Assembly (NCBI GenBank): GCA_903845345.1
Contig: CAIMXF010000343.1
Span: 1-45,773 of the forward strand
Source of the DNA: an uncultured beta proteobacterium
GTDB taxonomy: Bacteria; Pseudomonadota; Gammaproteobacteria; Burkholderiales; Burkholderiaceae_C
Reading direction: 5' to 3'
DNA: 45,773 bases
The notes beneath the pieces are model-generated. The model saw only the letters and a program-made list of their open reading frames with translations. It searched no databases and had not been told where the DNA came from. Shown here piece after piece: positions 10,714 through 21,391 of this stretch (the stretch's first letter is position 1; every line of letters begins with the position of its first letter). A program made the position numbers and the translations under genes.

Positions 10714-10994
10714 GGGCGCCTCACGGAAGGTGAAGGGTGGATCGGGCCGGGTCGCGTGCGACGTTCCGTCGGTGCGGAACTCTCCAGCTCTTCGACCGAT
10801 TTTGAGCAATCGAGAACTCCGGACAAAACGCGAATAGCCCCGCTTAAGCGGCCAAATTCACACCGCCGCGCCGTTCGCTTGTCAACGCCCAACAAAGGGG
10901 CGTTCGTATTGTTTATTTCGACGCCGACGGGCTAGCACGACTCGCCAAATCCCTGCGCCAGCAGGCGTTCGCGCGCGCCGCTAACCTGCGCCGC

Positions 10995-12086
10995 ATGACC
11001 TCCCTGTTCGATCCTCTCCAGCTCGGCGACATCGCCCTCGCCAACCGCGTCGTCATGTCGCCCCTGACGCGCGACCGCGCCGCGCCCGGCCGCGTGCCCT
11101 ACGCGCTCAACGCGCTCTATTACGAGCAGCGCGCCGATCCGGCCACCGGTGCCGGGATGATCATCTCGGAAGGCACGCAGATCGCGCCGCTGGGCCAGGG
11201 CTACCTCGATACCCCGGGCGTGTACAGCCCCGAGCAACTCGCCGGCTGGAAGCTGGTGACCGACGCCGTGCACGCCAAGGGCGGCAAAATCGTCGCGCAG
11301 ATCTGGCACGTGGGCCGCATCTCGCACACCTCGCTGCTGCCCGAAGGCGAGCAGCCGGTGTCGGCCACCGCGAAGATCGCGAACACGAAGACGTTCACGC
11401 CCAACGGCTTCGAAGCCGTCTCGCCGCCGCGCGCGCTGACGACCGAGGACGTGGGGCAGGTCGTCGACCAGTTCCGCCAGGCCGCGCGCAATGCGATCGA
11501 CGCCGGCTTCGACGGCGTCGAAGTGCACGGCGCCAACGGCTACCTGGTGGAACAGTTCCTGCGCGACTCGTGCAACGACCGCACCGACCGCTACGGCGGC
11601 TCCGTCGAGAACCGCACGCGCTTCCTGGTCGAGGTGATGGCCGCGGTGTGCAAGGAGATCGGCCCCGGCCGTGTCGGCCTGCGGCTGTCGCCGGTCACGC
11701 CGGCCAACGACATCGGCCAGGATTCCGACCCGTTCGCGCTGTTCAGCCACGTGGTCAGGGAACTCGCCAGGCTGGACTTCGCGTTCATCGAGGTCGTCGA
11801 GGGCAGCACCGGCGGCCCGCGCGACTTCGCGCCGTTCGACTTCGACGCGCTGCGCCGGCTCTGGCCCAACGCCTGGATCGTCAACAACGGCTACACGCGC
11901 CAGATGGCCATCCAGGCGGTGGAGACGGGCAAGGCCGACGCGGTCTCGTTCGGCAAGCTCTTCATCTCCAACCCCGACCTCGGGCGGCGCCTGCGCGAGG
12001 ATCTCGAGCTGGCGCAACTCAACCCGAAGACGATGTACGGCGGCACCGCCGAGGGCTACACGGACTATCCGGCGCTGCCGGCCTGA
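10995..12086 (+). CDS. nemA: Alkene reductase, Old Yellow Enzyme family (NemA-like)
   Basis: SLFDPLQLGDIALANRVVMSPLTR, QIWHVGRISH, DGVEVHGANGYLVEQFLRD, NRTDRYGGSVENRTRFLVEV. Confidence 0.93.
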   Translation: MTSLFDPLQLGDIALANRVVMSPLTRDRAAPGRVPYALNALYYEQRADPATGAGMIISEGTQIAPLGQGYLDTPGVYSPEQLAGWKLVTDAVHAKGGKIVAQIWHVGRISHTSLLPEGEQPVSATAKIANTKTFTPNGFEAVSPPRALTTEDVGQVVDQFRQAARNAIDAGFDGVEVHGANGYLVEQFLRDSCNDRTDRYGGSVENRTRFLVEVMAAVCKEIGPGRVGLRLSPVTPANDIGQDSDPFALFSHVVRELARLDFAFIEVVEGSTGGPRDFAPFDFDALRRLWPNAWIVNNGYTRQMAIQAVETGKADAVSFGKLFISNPDLGRRLREDLELAQLNPKTMYGGTAEGYTDYPALPA

Positions 12087-12152
12087 TCGGGCTCGTCCGC
12101 GTCCGGCGGGGCCGATCGCGGCGATGCGCTCGGCCCTTGTCGCTGTCGAGGC

Positions 12153-12737
12153 TCAGGTGCGCCGCGGGCGTGTGCGATCCCGAAACAGCTCGACCACCCC
12201 GACCGCGCGCGGCCCGGGAACCACCTCGAACGTGTCGCCCGCCGCGATGGTGCCCGGCACGCGCACCGCGAGCCAGAAGCCGCACCAGCGCGACTGCGCG
12301 ACCATCTTCGCCGCGTGCGGAAAGCCGAGCGTCGTGTCGAAGCGGGCGTCGGGCAGGCGCGGGGCGCTGACCGCCAGCGTGCAATCCGGGAAACGCAGCA
12401 GGTCGCCGATCCACAGCTGCGATTCCTGCAGGCCGTGCAACGCCAGGTGCTCGTCGAACGATGCCGCGGGCACGGGCTGCTCGCGCGGCGTCACGCGCGC
12501 CTGCGCCCGCACCGTGCTCCAGAACGGGTGGTGCGCGGTCGGATAGGCGTAGACGGCATAGGCCAGCGCGTGGTCGGCCGGGGCGATGGTCGGATCCTCG
12601 GCCGGCGGCACGTCGGGGCCGGGCGCGAAGCCGAGCGGGCCGATCTCGACGCGCCCGGCGGCCGGAGCCAGCCGCAGCACGCCGGCGGCGGCGTTGGCGG
12701 ACAGGGGAACATTCACGCAGGCCACGGTCATCGTCAT
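12153..12737 (-). CDS. MOSC domain-containing protein
   Basis: ORF with AYPTAHHPFWSTVR...GENL-region equivalent...QSRWCGFWLAVRVPGTIAAGDTFEVVPGPR, typical of MOSC/YiiM C-termini. Confidence 0.65.
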   Translation of the reverse strand: MTMTVACVNVPLSANAAAGVLRLAPAAGRVEIGPLGFAPGPDVPPAEDPTIAPADHALAYAVYAYPTAHHPFWSTVRAQARVTPREQPVPAASFDEHLALHGLQESQLWIGDLLRFPDCTLAVSAPRLPDARFDTTLGFPHAAKMVAQSRWCGFWLAVRVPGTIAAGDTFEVVPGPRAVGVVELFRDRTRPRRT

Positions 12738-12774
12738 CGGCGCATTGTCAGCGCTTGGCCGCGACAATGGCGAT

Positions 12775-13185
12775 ATGTCCGCCACGCCCATCTCCGACCT
12801 CGCCACGCTGCTCGCCTCGATGCGGCCCGAACTGCACGCCGGCGCGTGGGCGTGGTGCGGGCTGCCGCGGGGCGCGTCGACCGAAGGTGTCGACGCGATC
12901 GCCACGCTGCGCGAGGCCGAAGGCCTGACGCTGGTCGTCGATGAAGCCGAGGCGCTCGCGCGCGGCTGGCGCGTGGCGTTCCGCAGCGCCTGGATCACGC
13001 TGACCGTGCATTCCGACCTCGCCGGCGTCGGCCTGACCGCGGCATTCGCCCGCGCGCTGGCCGACGCCGGCGTCGCTTGCAACGTGGTCGCCGGAATCCA
13101 CCACGACCATCTGTTCGTGCCCCACGAGCGCGCCGCCGACGCCATGACGGCGCTCCAGGCACTGCAGGCGCGTTCGACTGGCTGA
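12775..13185 (+). CDS. ACT domain-containing protein
   Basis: WITLTVHSDLAGVGLTAAFARALADAGVACNVVAGIHHDHLFVPHERAADAM matches the ACT-like family of small conserved proteins. Confidence 0.8.
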   Translation: MSATPISDLATLLASMRPELHAGAWAWCGLPRGASTEGVDAIATLREAEGLTLVVDEAEALARGWRVAFRSAWITLTVHSDLAGVGLTAAFARALADAGVACNVVAGIHHDHLFVPHERAADAMTALQALQARSTG

Positions 13186-13210
13186 ACGGGCCTCATGCGC
13201 GGCGCGAGCG

Positions 13211-13245
13211 TGGTCATGCCGGGCTCGACTCCTATACTGACGCGC
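13211..13245 (+). promoter_or_regulatory. Candidate sigma70-type promoter for the ccm operon
   Basis: TATACT at 13233-13238 in a GC-rich background, with weak TGGTCA 16 bp upstream, 40 bp before ccmA. Confidence 0.35.
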
Positions 13246-13277
13246 CCTCGCCTCCCGACCACGGCCCCGAACGCCCG

Positions 13278-13991
13278 ATGAACTCCACCCCGCTGCCCGG
13301 CATGTCCGCCGCGACGACCCCGTCGTCGCCGCTGCCGTCGCTGCGGCTGGTGGATGTGGCCTGCCGCCGCGGCGACCGCCTCCTTTTCACGGGGCTGAAC
13401 GAGACGCTGCAGTCGGGCGAACTGCTGTGGCTGCGCGGCGGCAACGGCCGCGGCAAGACCAGCCTGCTGCGGCTGGTGGCCGGGCTGTCTCCGCCCGAGC
13501 GCGGGCAGATCCTGTGGGGCGACGCGCCCACGCGCGGCAGCGATCGCTTCGCCGCCGAGCTCGTCTACATCGCCCACGCGAACGCGCTCAAGGACGACCT
13601 CACCGCCGCCGAATCTTTGGCCTTCCTCGCGCGCGTGCACGGGCGTGACGCGAGCCCGGGCGCGCTGCGCGCCGCGCTCGTCCGCCTGGGGCTGGCCGGA
13701 CGCGAACGCACGCCCACCCGCAGCCTGTCGCAGGGCCTGCGCCGGCGCGTCGCGCTGGCCCGGCTGGCGCTCGAGACGGCGCCGGCGCTGTGGGTGCTGG
13801 ACGAACCCTTCGACGCGCTCGACGTCGCCGGCACCGCCACGCTGCACGAGCTGCTGGCGGCGCACCGCGCGCGCGGCGGCAGCGTGCTGCTGACCAGCCA
13901 CCACCTGCATCTCGATGCCGAAGCCGCCAGCGCCGGCTTTCGCGTGCTCGACCTGGACATGCTGCCGCGCGACGCCGGAGTCCTTGCATGA
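13278..13991 (+). CDS. ccmA: Heme exporter ATP-binding protein CcmA
   Basis: Walker A GGNGRGKTSLL, SLSQGLRRRVALARL, Walker B ALWVLDEPFDALD; first gene of the ccm operon. Confidence 0.95.
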   Translation: MNSTPLPGMSAATTPSSPLPSLRLVDVACRRGDRLLFTGLNETLQSGELLWLRGGNGRGKTSLLRLVAGLSPPERGQILWGDAPTRGSDRFAAELVYIAHANALKDDLTAAESLAFLARVHGRDASPGALRAALVRLGLAGRERTPTRSLSQGLRRRVALARLALETAPALWVLDEPFDALDVAGTATLHELLAAHRARGGSVLLTSHHLHLDAEAASAGFRVLDLDMLPRDAGVLA

Positions 13992-14659
13992 ACGGCGCCG
14001 TCTTCGTCGCCGTGTACCTGCGCGACCTGCGCCTGGCGTGGCGCCGCCGCACCGAGGCGCTGCTGCCGGTCGCGTTCTTCCTGGTCGCGGCCAGCCTGTT
14101 CCCGCTGGGCGTCGGGCCCGATCCGCAGGTGCTCAAGCTGATCGCGCCGGGCGTCGTGTGGGTCTGCGCGCTGCTGGCGGCGATGTTGTCGATGCCGCCG
14201 CTGTTCGCCGCCGACCACGCCGACGGCTCGCTGGAGCAGTTGCTGCTCGCGCCGGGCGCGGGTCCGGCCGTCGCCGCCGCGAAGGCGGCCGCGCACTGGA
14301 CGATCAGCGGCGCGCCGCTGGTCGCCTGCGCGCCGCTGCTGGGCCTGCTGCTGGGCCTGCCGTCCGGGGAACTTCCGGTGCTGTTCGTCTCTCTCTTGCT
14401 GGGGACGCCGATCCTGAGCCTGCTGGGCGGCGTGGGCGCCGCCCTGACGCTGGGGCTGCGCTCGGCGGGCATGCTGATCGTGCTGATCGTGCTGCCGCTG
14501 GCCATTCCCGCGCTGATCTTCGGCGCGGGCGCCGCGGCGGCGGTCGATGCGGGGCAGTCGGCGTCGCCGCACCTGTCGCTGCTGGGCGCGCTGCTGATCG
14601 CCTGCCTGGTCGGCGCGCCGCCCGCGACGGCCGCCGCATTGCGCATCGCGGTGGAATGA
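13988..14659 (+). CDS. ccmB: Heme exporter permease CcmB
   Basis: Six-TM protein with FAADHADGSLEQLLLAP; overlaps ccmA by 4 bp. Confidence 0.95.
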   Translation: MNGAVFVAVYLRDLRLAWRRRTEALLPVAFFLVAASLFPLGVGPDPQVLKLIAPGVVWVCALLAAMLSMPPLFAADHADGSLEQLLLAPGAGPAVAAAKAAAHWTISGAPLVACAPLLGLLLGLPSGELPVLFVSLLLGTPILSLLGGVGAALTLGLRSAGMLIVLIVLPLAIPALIFGAGAAAAVDAGQSASPHLSLLGALLIACLVGAPPATAAALRIAVE

Positions 14660-14707
14660 CCCTGGTCCATGACATCCTGCAACACACCCACGCCTGACAA
14701 CGGGACA

Positions 14708-15496
14708 ATGCACGCCGTGAACTCGCCCGCCGCCCTCGCTGCCGTCCGCCCGCGCCTGACCTGGTTCACGTTCGCGTCGCCGGCCAATTTCTACCGGCTC
14801 GCGGGCGTTCTGGGGCCGCTGTGCGGGCTCGTCGCCGCGGCGTTCGCCGTCGCCGGCCTGTGGATGGGCTTCTTCGTCGCGCCCACCGACGCCGTGCAGG
14901 GCGAGGTCTACCGCATCATCTTCATCCACGTGCCGGCGGCGTGGCTGTCGATGGTGTTGTACGTGGCGATGGCGTTCTGGGCCGCGCTCGGCTGGTTCCT
15001 GAACGCGCGCATGGCCTTCATCTTCGCCCGCGCGATCGCGCCGACGGGCGCGCTGTTCACCGTGCTGGCGCTGTGGACGGGCTCGCTTTGGGGCCGTCCG
15101 ACCTGGGGCACCTGGTGGGTGTGGGACGCGCGTCTCACGTCCGAGCTGATCCTGCTGTTCCTGTACCTCGGCTACATGGCGCTGGTCGCCGCGATCGACG
15201 ACACCCGGCGCGCCGACAAGGCCGGCGCGCTGCTGGCCATCGTCGGCGTGGTCAACGTGCCGGTGATCTACTTCTCCGTTGTCTGGTGGAATACGCTGCA
15301 CCAGGGATCGAGCCTGACAATGGGCAAGGATCGGCACATGGCCTCGACGATGCTCGTCGCGATGCTGCTGCTCACGCTCGCCTGCTGGGCCTATGCTTTC
15401 GCCGTGGTGTTCGTGCGGGCGCGGGCGATCGTGCTCGAGCGCGAAGGCGACGCCGCCTGGGCGCGGGCGCTGGTCGCCGCTTCGAATCAAGGATGA
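14708..15496 (+). CDS. ccmC: Heme exporter / heme lyase component CcmC
   Basis: RIIFIHVPAAWLSM and WWD motif WGTWWVWDARLTSELILLFLYLGY. Confidence 0.96.
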   Translation: MHAVNSPAALAAVRPRLTWFTFASPANFYRLAGVLGPLCGLVAAAFAVAGLWMGFFVAPTDAVQGEVYRIIFIHVPAAWLSMVLYVAMAFWAALGWFLNARMAFIFARAIAPTGALFTVLALWTGSLWGRPTWGTWWVWDARLTSELILLFLYLGYMALVAAIDDTRRADKAGALLAIVGVVNVPVIYFSVVWWNTLHQGSSLTMGKDRHMASTMLVAMLLLTLACWAYAFAVVFVRARAIVLEREGDAAWARALVAASNQG

Positions 15497-15499
15497 GCC

Positions 15500-15697
15500 A
15501 TGCAATGGCACTCGCTTTCTGAATTCCTGGACATGGGCGGCCGCGGCGGCTTCGTCTGGGGCGCGTACGGCACGTTTGTCCTGCTGGTGCTCGTGGAGCC
15601 GCTGCTCGCGCGCTGGCGCCACCGCGCGGCGCGGGCGGCGATCGCCGAGCGCATGGCCGACGAGGAAGCCGCGCGCGCGGCGGGAGGTCGTCCATGA
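15500..15697 (+). CDS. ccmD: Heme exporter protein CcmD
   Basis: Small single-TM ORF between ccmC and ccmE ([25 protein letters not shown]). Confidence 0.85.
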   Translation: MQWHSLSEFLDMGGRGGFVWGAYGTFVLLVLVEPLLARWRHRAARAAIAERMADEEAARAAGGRP

Positions 15698-16146
15698 CCC
15701 CGCGCCGCAAGCGGCTGACGATCATCGTCGGCATCCTCGTGGCCGTCGGCGGCGCGACCGCGCTCGTCCTCAACGCGTTCAACTCCAACCTCGTGTTCTT
15801 CTACTCGCCGTCGCAGGTCGCGGCGCACGAGGCGCCCGAGGGCCGGCCGTTCCGCATCGGCGGCATGGTGACGAACGGCAGCGTCAGGCGCGACGGCGTC
15901 GACGTGGTTTTCACGGTCACCGACCTCGCCAAGTCGATGCAGGTGCACTATCGGGGTCCGCTGCCCGACCTGTTCAAGGAAGGCAAGGGCGTGGTGGCGC
16001 AGGGCAAGCTGGGGCCGGACGGCGTCTTCACGGCGCAGGAGGTGCTGGCCAAGCACGACGAGAACTACATGCCGCCGGAAGCCGCGGCGGCGCTGAAGAA
16101 GGCCGCCGAGCATGGCGGTTCGATGAAGACGGAGATGAACCGATGA
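15694..16146 (+). CDS. ccmE: Cytochrome c maturation heme chaperone CcmE
   Basis: [12 protein letters not shown] and heme-binding [13 protein letters not shown]. Confidence 0.96.
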   Translation: MTPRRKRLTIIVGILVAVGGATALVLNAFNSNLVFFYSPSQVAAHEAPEGRPFRIGGMVTNGSVRRDGVDVVFTVTDLAKSMQVHYRGPLPDLFKEGKGVVAQGKLGPDGVFTAQEVLAKHDENYMPPEAAAALKKAAEHGGSMKTEMNR

Positions 16147-18209
16147 TTCCGGAAATTGGCCAGGTATCGCTGCTGCTCGCGCTCGCCGTGGCCCTGGTGC
16201 TGGGCACGCTGCCGCTGGTCGGCGCGGCACGCGGCCGGGCCGACTGGATGGCGCTCGCGCGTCCCGCGGCGCGCGCGCACGCGCTGCTGGTGGCGGTCGC
16301 GTTCTTCTGCCTCGTCTCGTGCTTCGTGCGCAACGACTTCTCGGTGCTGTACGTCGCCAGCAACTCCACCACCTCGCTGCCGCTGCCCTACCGCATCGCC
16401 GGCGTGTGGGGCGGCCACGAGGGCTCGCTGCTGCTGTGGCTGTCGATGCTGGCCGCGTGGATGCTGGCGGTGGCGCAGTGGAGCCGCAGGCTGCCGACGC
16501 CGTTCGTCGCGCGCGTGCTGGGCGTGATGGGGCTGATCGCCATCGGCTTCCTGCTGTTCATGCTGATGACGTCGAACCCGTTCGACCGCCTCGTGCCGGT
16601 GCCGCTGGACGGCAACGACCTGAACCCGCTGCTGCAGGATCCGGGCATGGTGGCGCATCCGCCGATGCTCTACATGGGCTACGTCGGCTTCTCGGTGGCG
16701 TTCGCGTTCGCCGTTGCCGCGCTCATCGAAGGCAAGCTCGACGCCACCTGGGCGCGCTGGACGCGTCCGTGGACGACCGCCGCCTGGTCGTGCCTGACCA
16801 TCGGCATCATGCTGGGCAGCGCCTGGGCGTACTACGAGCTCGGCTGGGGCGGCTGGTGGTTCTGGGATCCGGTGGAGAACGCGTCGTTCATGCCGTGGCT
16901 GGCCGGCACCGCGCTGATCCACTCGCTGGCCGTCACCGAGAAGCGCGGCGCGTTCAAGTCGTGGACGGTGCTGCTGGCGCTGCTCGCGTTCGCGCTGTCG
17001 CTGCTGGGCACGTTCATCGTGCGCTCGGGCGTGCTGTCGTCGGTGCACGCGTTCGCCACCGACCCGTCGCGCGGCCGCTTCATCCTCGGCTTCCTGATCG
17101 TCGTGATCGGCGGATCGCTGGCGCTGTACGCGTGGCGCGCGCCCAAGGTCGGGCTGGGCACGCGCTTCGCGCTGGTGTCGCGCGAGTCGATGCTGCTGGG
17201 CAACAACATGCTGTTCGTGGTCGTGTGTGCGTCCGTGCTGCTGGGCACGCTGTACCCGCTGCTGCTCGACGCGCTGAACATGGGCAAGATCTCGGTCGGA
17301 CCGCCGTACTTCGAGACGGTGTTCCTGCCGCTGATGGTGCCCGTCGTCCTGCTGATGGCGTTGGGGCCGCTGGCGCGCTGGAAGGAAGCGTCGCTGCCGT
17401 CGCTGTTCCATCGCCTGCGCTGGGCCGCGCTGGCCTCGGTGCTGGGCGCGCTGGCCACGGCGTGGGTGGCGGGCAAGCTGTCGCTGACGGCGATCCTGGG
17501 CCTGCTGATGGCGTACTGGATCACCGCCTCGATCGTCACCGATGCCCTCGAGCGCCTGAAGTCGGACGGCGGCTCGCCGCTGTCCGTGTTCGCGCGCATG
17601 CGGCAGTGGCCGCGTTCGGTGACGGGCATGTGGCTCGCGCACTTCGGCGTGGCGGTGTTCGCGTTCGGCGTCAGCATGGTGCGCACCTACGAGGTCGAGG
17701 AAGACCTGACCATGGCCGTCGGCAGCACGGCGACGCTGGGCGGCTACGAGTTCAGGCTCGGCGACGTGCACGACCTGCGCGGCCCGAACTACGTGGCCAA
17801 GGAAGGCACGATGCCCGTCACGCACGACGGCAACGAGGTGACGGTGCTGCACCCGCAGAAGCGGGTCTACCTGATCCAGCGCACGCCGACCACCGAGGCC
17901 GCCATCCAGCCGGGCATCACGCGCGACCTGTACGTGTCGCTGGGCGAGGAAGTGCAGCCCAACACCTGGACCGTGCGCATCCACGTGAAGCCGTTCGTCG
18001 ACTGGATCTGGGGCGGCTGCCTGTTCATGGCGCTGGGCGGGCTGCTGGCGGTGAGCGATCGCCGCTACCGGCTCAAGCACAAGCGTGCGGTGGTCGAGGA
18101 CGCCCCCATCGAGCCCTCGCCAACGGTGTTTGAACCGGTGTTTGCGCCACTGCCAATGGCGACGCCGAACATGAGCGTCAATGGCGGCGGTCAGGGACGC
18201 GCCCAATGA
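16143..18209 (+). CDS. ccmF: Cytochrome c heme lyase CcmF
   Basis: [43 protein letters not shown]; overlaps ccmE by 4 bp. Confidence 0.96.
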   Translation: MIPEIGQVSLLLALAVALVLGTLPLVGAARGRADWMALARPAARAHALLVAVAFFCLVSCFVRNDFSVLYVASNSTTSLPLPYRIAGVWGGHEGSLLLWLSMLAAWMLAVAQWSRRLPTPFVARVLGVMGLIAIGFLLFMLMTSNPFDRLVPVPLDGNDLNPLLQDPGMVAHPPMLYMGYVGFSVAFAFAVAALIEGKLDATWARWTRPWTTAAWSCLTIGIMLGSAWAYYELGWGGWWFWDPVENASFMPWLAGTALIHSLAVTEKRGAFKSWTVLLALLAFALSLLGTFIVRSGVLSSVHAFATDPSRGRFILGFLIVVIGGSLALYAWRAPKVGLGTRFALVSRESMLLGNNMLFVVVCASVLLGTLYPLLLDALNMGKISVGPPYFETVFLPLMVPVVLLMALGPLARWKEASLPSLFHRLRWAALASVLGALATAWVAGKLSLTAILGLLMAYWITASIVTDALERLKSDGGSPLSVFARMRQWPRSVTGMWLAHFGVAVFAFGVSMVRTYEVEEDLTMAVGSTATLGGYEFRLGDVHDLRGPNYVAKEGTMPVTHDGNEVTVLHPQKRVYLIQRTPTTEAAIQPGITRDLYVSLGEEVQPNTWTVRIHVKPFVDWIWGGCLFMALGGLLAVSDRRYRLKHKRAVVEDAPIEPSPTVFEPVFAPLPMATPNMSVNGGGQGRAQ

Positions 18210-18736
18210 AGGCCTTGAAGTTCATCATTCCGCTGGTGGTCTTCGCCGTGCTGGCCGGCTTCCTGTTCAAGGGCCTCTACCTCGACCCGCGCGAGGTGCC
18301 CTCGCCGCTGATCGACAAGGCCGCGCCCGAATTCGCGCTGACGCAGCTCGACAAGCCCGAGCAGACCATCCGCCGCGCCGACATGCTGGGCAAGGTGTGG
18401 ATGCTCAACGTGTGGGCGTCGTGGTGCGAGGCCTGCCGGGACGAGCATCCGTACCTCGTCGAGTTCGCCAAGCTGAAGGCGCTGCCGATCTACGGGCTCG
18501 ACTACAAGGATCAACGCGAGCCCGCCTCGCAATGGCTGGCCGAGCGCGGCAATCCGTACGACGCGTCGCTGTTCGACGAGAAGGGTCGCGTGGGGATCGA
18601 CTTCGGCGTCTACGGCGTGCCCGAGACCTTCATCATCGACAAGCAGGGCGTGATCCGCTTCAAGCAGATCGGCGCGTTGACGCCCGACGTGCTCAACGAC
18701 AAGGTGATGCCGCTGCTGAGGAAGCTCAATGGCTGA
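18206..18736 (+). CDS. ccmG: Thiol:disulfide interchange protein CcmG/DsbE
   Basis: WASWCEACRDEHPYL thioredoxin active site; GVYGVPETFIIDKQGVIRFK. Confidence 0.95.
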   Translation: MKALKFIIPLVVFAVLAGFLFKGLYLDPREVPSPLIDKAAPEFALTQLDKPEQTIRRADMLGKVWMLNVWASWCEACRDEHPYLVEFAKLKALPIYGLDYKDQREPASQWLAERGNPYDASLFDEKGRVGIDFGVYGVPETFIIDKQGVIRFKQIGALTPDVLNDKVMPLLRKLNG

Positions 18737-19295
18737 AGCCCGCCGTTGCAGCCTTGCGCTGATGCTGGCCGGCGCGCTCGCGCTGCCCGCGTTGGCCGCC
18801 GACGTGCCGGCCTCTTCGCCGTCCGCACCTGTTTCGACATCGGCCGACTCCACGGTGAGGTTCCATGCGCCGACGGCGCGCCTCACGGCGGGCGATCCGG
18901 CGATCGAGGCGCGCATGCTGGCCATCACCGGGGAGCTGCGCTGCCTGGTCTGCCAGAACCAGACCATCGCCGATTCGCACGCTGATCTCGCCGTCGACCT
19001 GCGCCAGGAAGTGCGCGAGATGCTGCAACGCGGCCAGACGCCCGAGCAGATCCGCCGCTACATGACCGATCGCTACGGCGACTTCATCCTCTATCGCCCG
19101 CCGCTGAAGGCGACCACCGCCGTGCTGTGGCTGGGGCCGGCGCTGCTGCTGGTCGTCGCGCTCGCGGCGCTGGCGCTGGTGATCCGCCGCCGCAGCCGGC
19201 TGGCCGATGACGAATTCGAACCCGAACCGATGCTCGACGACGGGGTGGCGGATGCCGCGGCCGATCCGTACGCGCGTCCTGGAACCCTCGCATGA
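18729..19295 (+). CDS. ccmH: Cytochrome c-type biogenesis protein CcmH
   Basis: LRCLVCQNQTIADSHADLAVDLRQEVREML and FILYRPPLKATTAVLWLGPALLL. Confidence 0.95.
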   Translation: MAEARRCSLALMLAGALALPALAADVPASSPSAPVSTSADSTVRFHAPTARLTAGDPAIEARMLAITGELRCLVCQNQTIADSHADLAVDLRQEVREMLQRGQTPEQIRRYMTDRYGDFILYRPPLKATTAVLWLGPALLLVVALAALALVIRRRSRLADDEFEPEPMLDDGVADAAADPYARPGTLA

Positions 19296-20002
19296 CGCTG
19301 TTCGCGCTCCTGTCCCTGCTGCTGTTCGCGGCCACGCTGGCCATCCTCGTGTGGCGCGGCCCCGCCGTCGCCCACGTCACCGACGCGGACACCGCCGCCG
19401 AGGCCGTCACGCGCCCGACGCGCGGGCTGGTCCTGGGGCTGGCGCTGCTGGTCGCGATCGTCGCCGGCGCCGGGTACGCCTGGGTCGGCTCGCCGCGCCT
19501 GCTGCCGGTGACGCCCGACGTGCCGCCCGGCCCCGGGCCCGCGGCCGACGCGCAGGTGGCCGAGGTGCAGGCGCGTGCCGAGAAGCACCCCGACGACGCC
19601 AACGCCTGGATGCAGGCCGCCCGGCTGCAGGTGATGCTCAACCACGGCCCGGAAGCCGTGGCCGACTACCGCCGCGTCTTGGCGCTGCGGCCCGACGACG
19701 CCAATGTGATGGCCGACCTGGCCGACCTGCTGGCCGCCACCGGCAACGGCGGGCTGGCCGGCGAGCCGATCCAGCTGGTCGAGCGCGCGCTGGCGATCGA
19801 CCCGAACCAGGTGAAGGCGCTGGCGCTCAAGGGCAGCTACGCCATGAGCCAGCGCGACTTCCGCACCGCGATCACCAGCTGGAACCACGCGATCACGGTG
19901 GCCCCGCCCGGCGACCCGATCGCCCAGTACCTGCGCGGGCAGCTGGACGAGCTGCGCGCGATGGCGCAAGGAGCGGCGTCGGCGCCGGCCGGCAACCCGT
20001 AA
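19292..20002 (+). CDS. ccmI: Cytochrome c biogenesis protein CcmI (short form)
   Basis: Two N-terminal TMs and TPR domain (HPDDANAWMQAARLQVMLN...); last gene of ccm operon. Confidence 0.88.
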   Translation: MTLFALLSLLLFAATLAILVWRGPAVAHVTDADTAAEAVTRPTRGLVLGLALLVAIVAGAGYAWVGSPRLLPVTPDVPPGPGPAADAQVAEVQARAEKHPDDANAWMQAARLQVMLNHGPEAVADYRRVLALRPDDANVMADLADLLAATGNGGLAGEPIQLVERALAIDPNQVKALALKGSYAMSQRDFRTAITSWNHAITVAPPGDPIAQYLRGQLDELRAMAQGAASAPAGNP

Positions 20003-20030
20003 GTCAGCACACGCGATCATGCTCATCGGA

Positions 20031-20054
20031 CGGCGCCCTCGGGCGCCGTTTTCC
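20031..20054 (+). terminator. Rho-independent terminator after ccmI
   Basis: CGGCGCC-CTCG-GGCGCCG hairpin followed by TTTTCC. Confidence 0.75.
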
Positions 20055-20380
20055 TTGGCGGCCGCGCTTCGCAGATTTCGTGCAGAAGCGCACGGTCGGG
20101 CTGGATTTGCGTTGCGTTTGCACACAACTGAGGCCCGGTCCCTCCTAACAGAACATCTGGTTACCGATTACCCGCCGGGCGAAACAGTGCGACCAAAAAT
20201 ACGGCACTTTTTCACGCTTCGCCAAAGCTCTTCACTGCGAAGATGCGCTCCAAGCGGCTGGAAGTGCAATCCGCATGCCTGCCGCGCACCCCTTTTCAGG
20301 GGATGCCCCGCCAAATCCACAACAACGATCTGCGTCTTCCTCAGGGTCCCGCGAACCATCCGGTTCCGGGTCAAGCTTCC

Positions 20381-21352
20381 ATGACCAGCCACTCGCCCGT
20401 CACCGCCGCTTCGCCGTCGCCGACATCCGTCCGGGGTGCCGGCGCGGGCTGGTACCGGCGCGAGGAGGCGATCATGGGCACGTCCGTCGAGGTCGAACTG
20501 CATGCGGCGAGCCGCGCGGACGCCGAAGCGGCGATCGCGGCGGTGATGTCGGAGATGCACCGCATCGACGCGACGATGAGCCCGCACAAGGCCACGTCCG
20601 AGCTGTCCATCATCAACGCGCACGCGGCCGACGGGCCGGTCACCGTCAGCGAAGGCCTGTTCGGCCTGCTGTCGCGCGCGCTGGCGTTCTCGAAGCTGTC
20701 GGGCGGCGCGTTCGACATCACCTTCGCCAGCGCCGGCAACCTCTACGACTACCGCGCCGGCGTCGCGCCCGACGCGTCCGCCCTGGGCGACGTGCTGTCG
20801 CTGATCGACTGGCGCCACGTGCAGCTGGACCCGAACGCCCGCAGCGTGCGCTTCGCGCGCCGCGGCGTGCGCATCGACCTCGGCGGCTTCGCCAAGGGCC
20901 ATGCCGTCGACAACGCCGTCGCCATCCTGCGCCGGCTGGGCATCGCCCACGCGATGGTGGCCGCCGGCGGCGACAGCCACGTGATGGGCGCGCGCGGCGA
21001 CCGGCCGTGGACGGTGGCCATCCGCGACCCGCGCCGCGAAGGCGCCGTGGTGGCGGTGCTGCCGCTGGAAGACGTGTCGATCTCGACCTCGGGCGACTAC
21101 GAGCGCTTCTTCGAGCGCGACGGCGTCCGTTGCCACCACCTGCTCGACCCGCGCACCGGCCGCTCGCCCGCCGGCGTGCGCAGCGTGACCATCATCGCCG
21201 ACGACGGCCTGACCACGGAGGCGTTCTCGAAGACCGTCTTCGTGCTGGGCGTCGAAGAAGGACTGCGCTTCGTCGAGGCCCACTCGGGCATCGACGCGGT
21301 GATCGTGGATGCGCAGGGCGCACTGCACTACTCCGCCGGCCTGCTCGGTTAG
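20381..21352 (+). CDS. apbE: FAD:protein FMN transferase
   Basis: IMGTSVEVELHA, KLSGGAFDIT, RVRIDLGGFAKGHAVD-type motif, GGDSHVMG, STSGDYERFFERDG..HHLLDPRTGRSP are ApbE signatures. Confidence 0.95.
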   Translation: MTSHSPVTAASPSPTSVRGAGAGWYRREEAIMGTSVEVELHAASRADAEAAIAAVMSEMHRIDATMSPHKATSELSIINAHAADGPVTVSEGLFGLLSRALAFSKLSGGAFDITFASAGNLYDYRAGVAPDASALGDVLSLIDWRHVQLDPNARSVRFARRGVRIDLGGFAKGHAVDNAVAILRRLGIAHAMVAAGGDSHVMGARGDRPWTVAIRDPRREGAVVAVLPLEDVSISTSGDYERFFERDGVRCHHLLDPRTGRSPAGVRSVTIIADDGLTTEAFSKTVFVLGVEEGLRFVEAHSGIDAVIVDAQGALHYSAGLLG

Positions 21353-21391
21353 CAGGCGCGGACGACGAATACCCCAAGGAAAGAGGCCCTC

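Noticed and set aside
10884-10904. AACGCCC-N7-GGGCGTT inverted repeat between mcp and nemA
   Set aside because: No U-run on either side and located between divergent promoters; not called as a terminator.
20186-20215. Possible attenuator hairpin AGTGC...GCACTTTTTC upstream of apbE
   Set aside because: Stem of only 5 bp with a 12-13 nt loop; too weak without transcript data.
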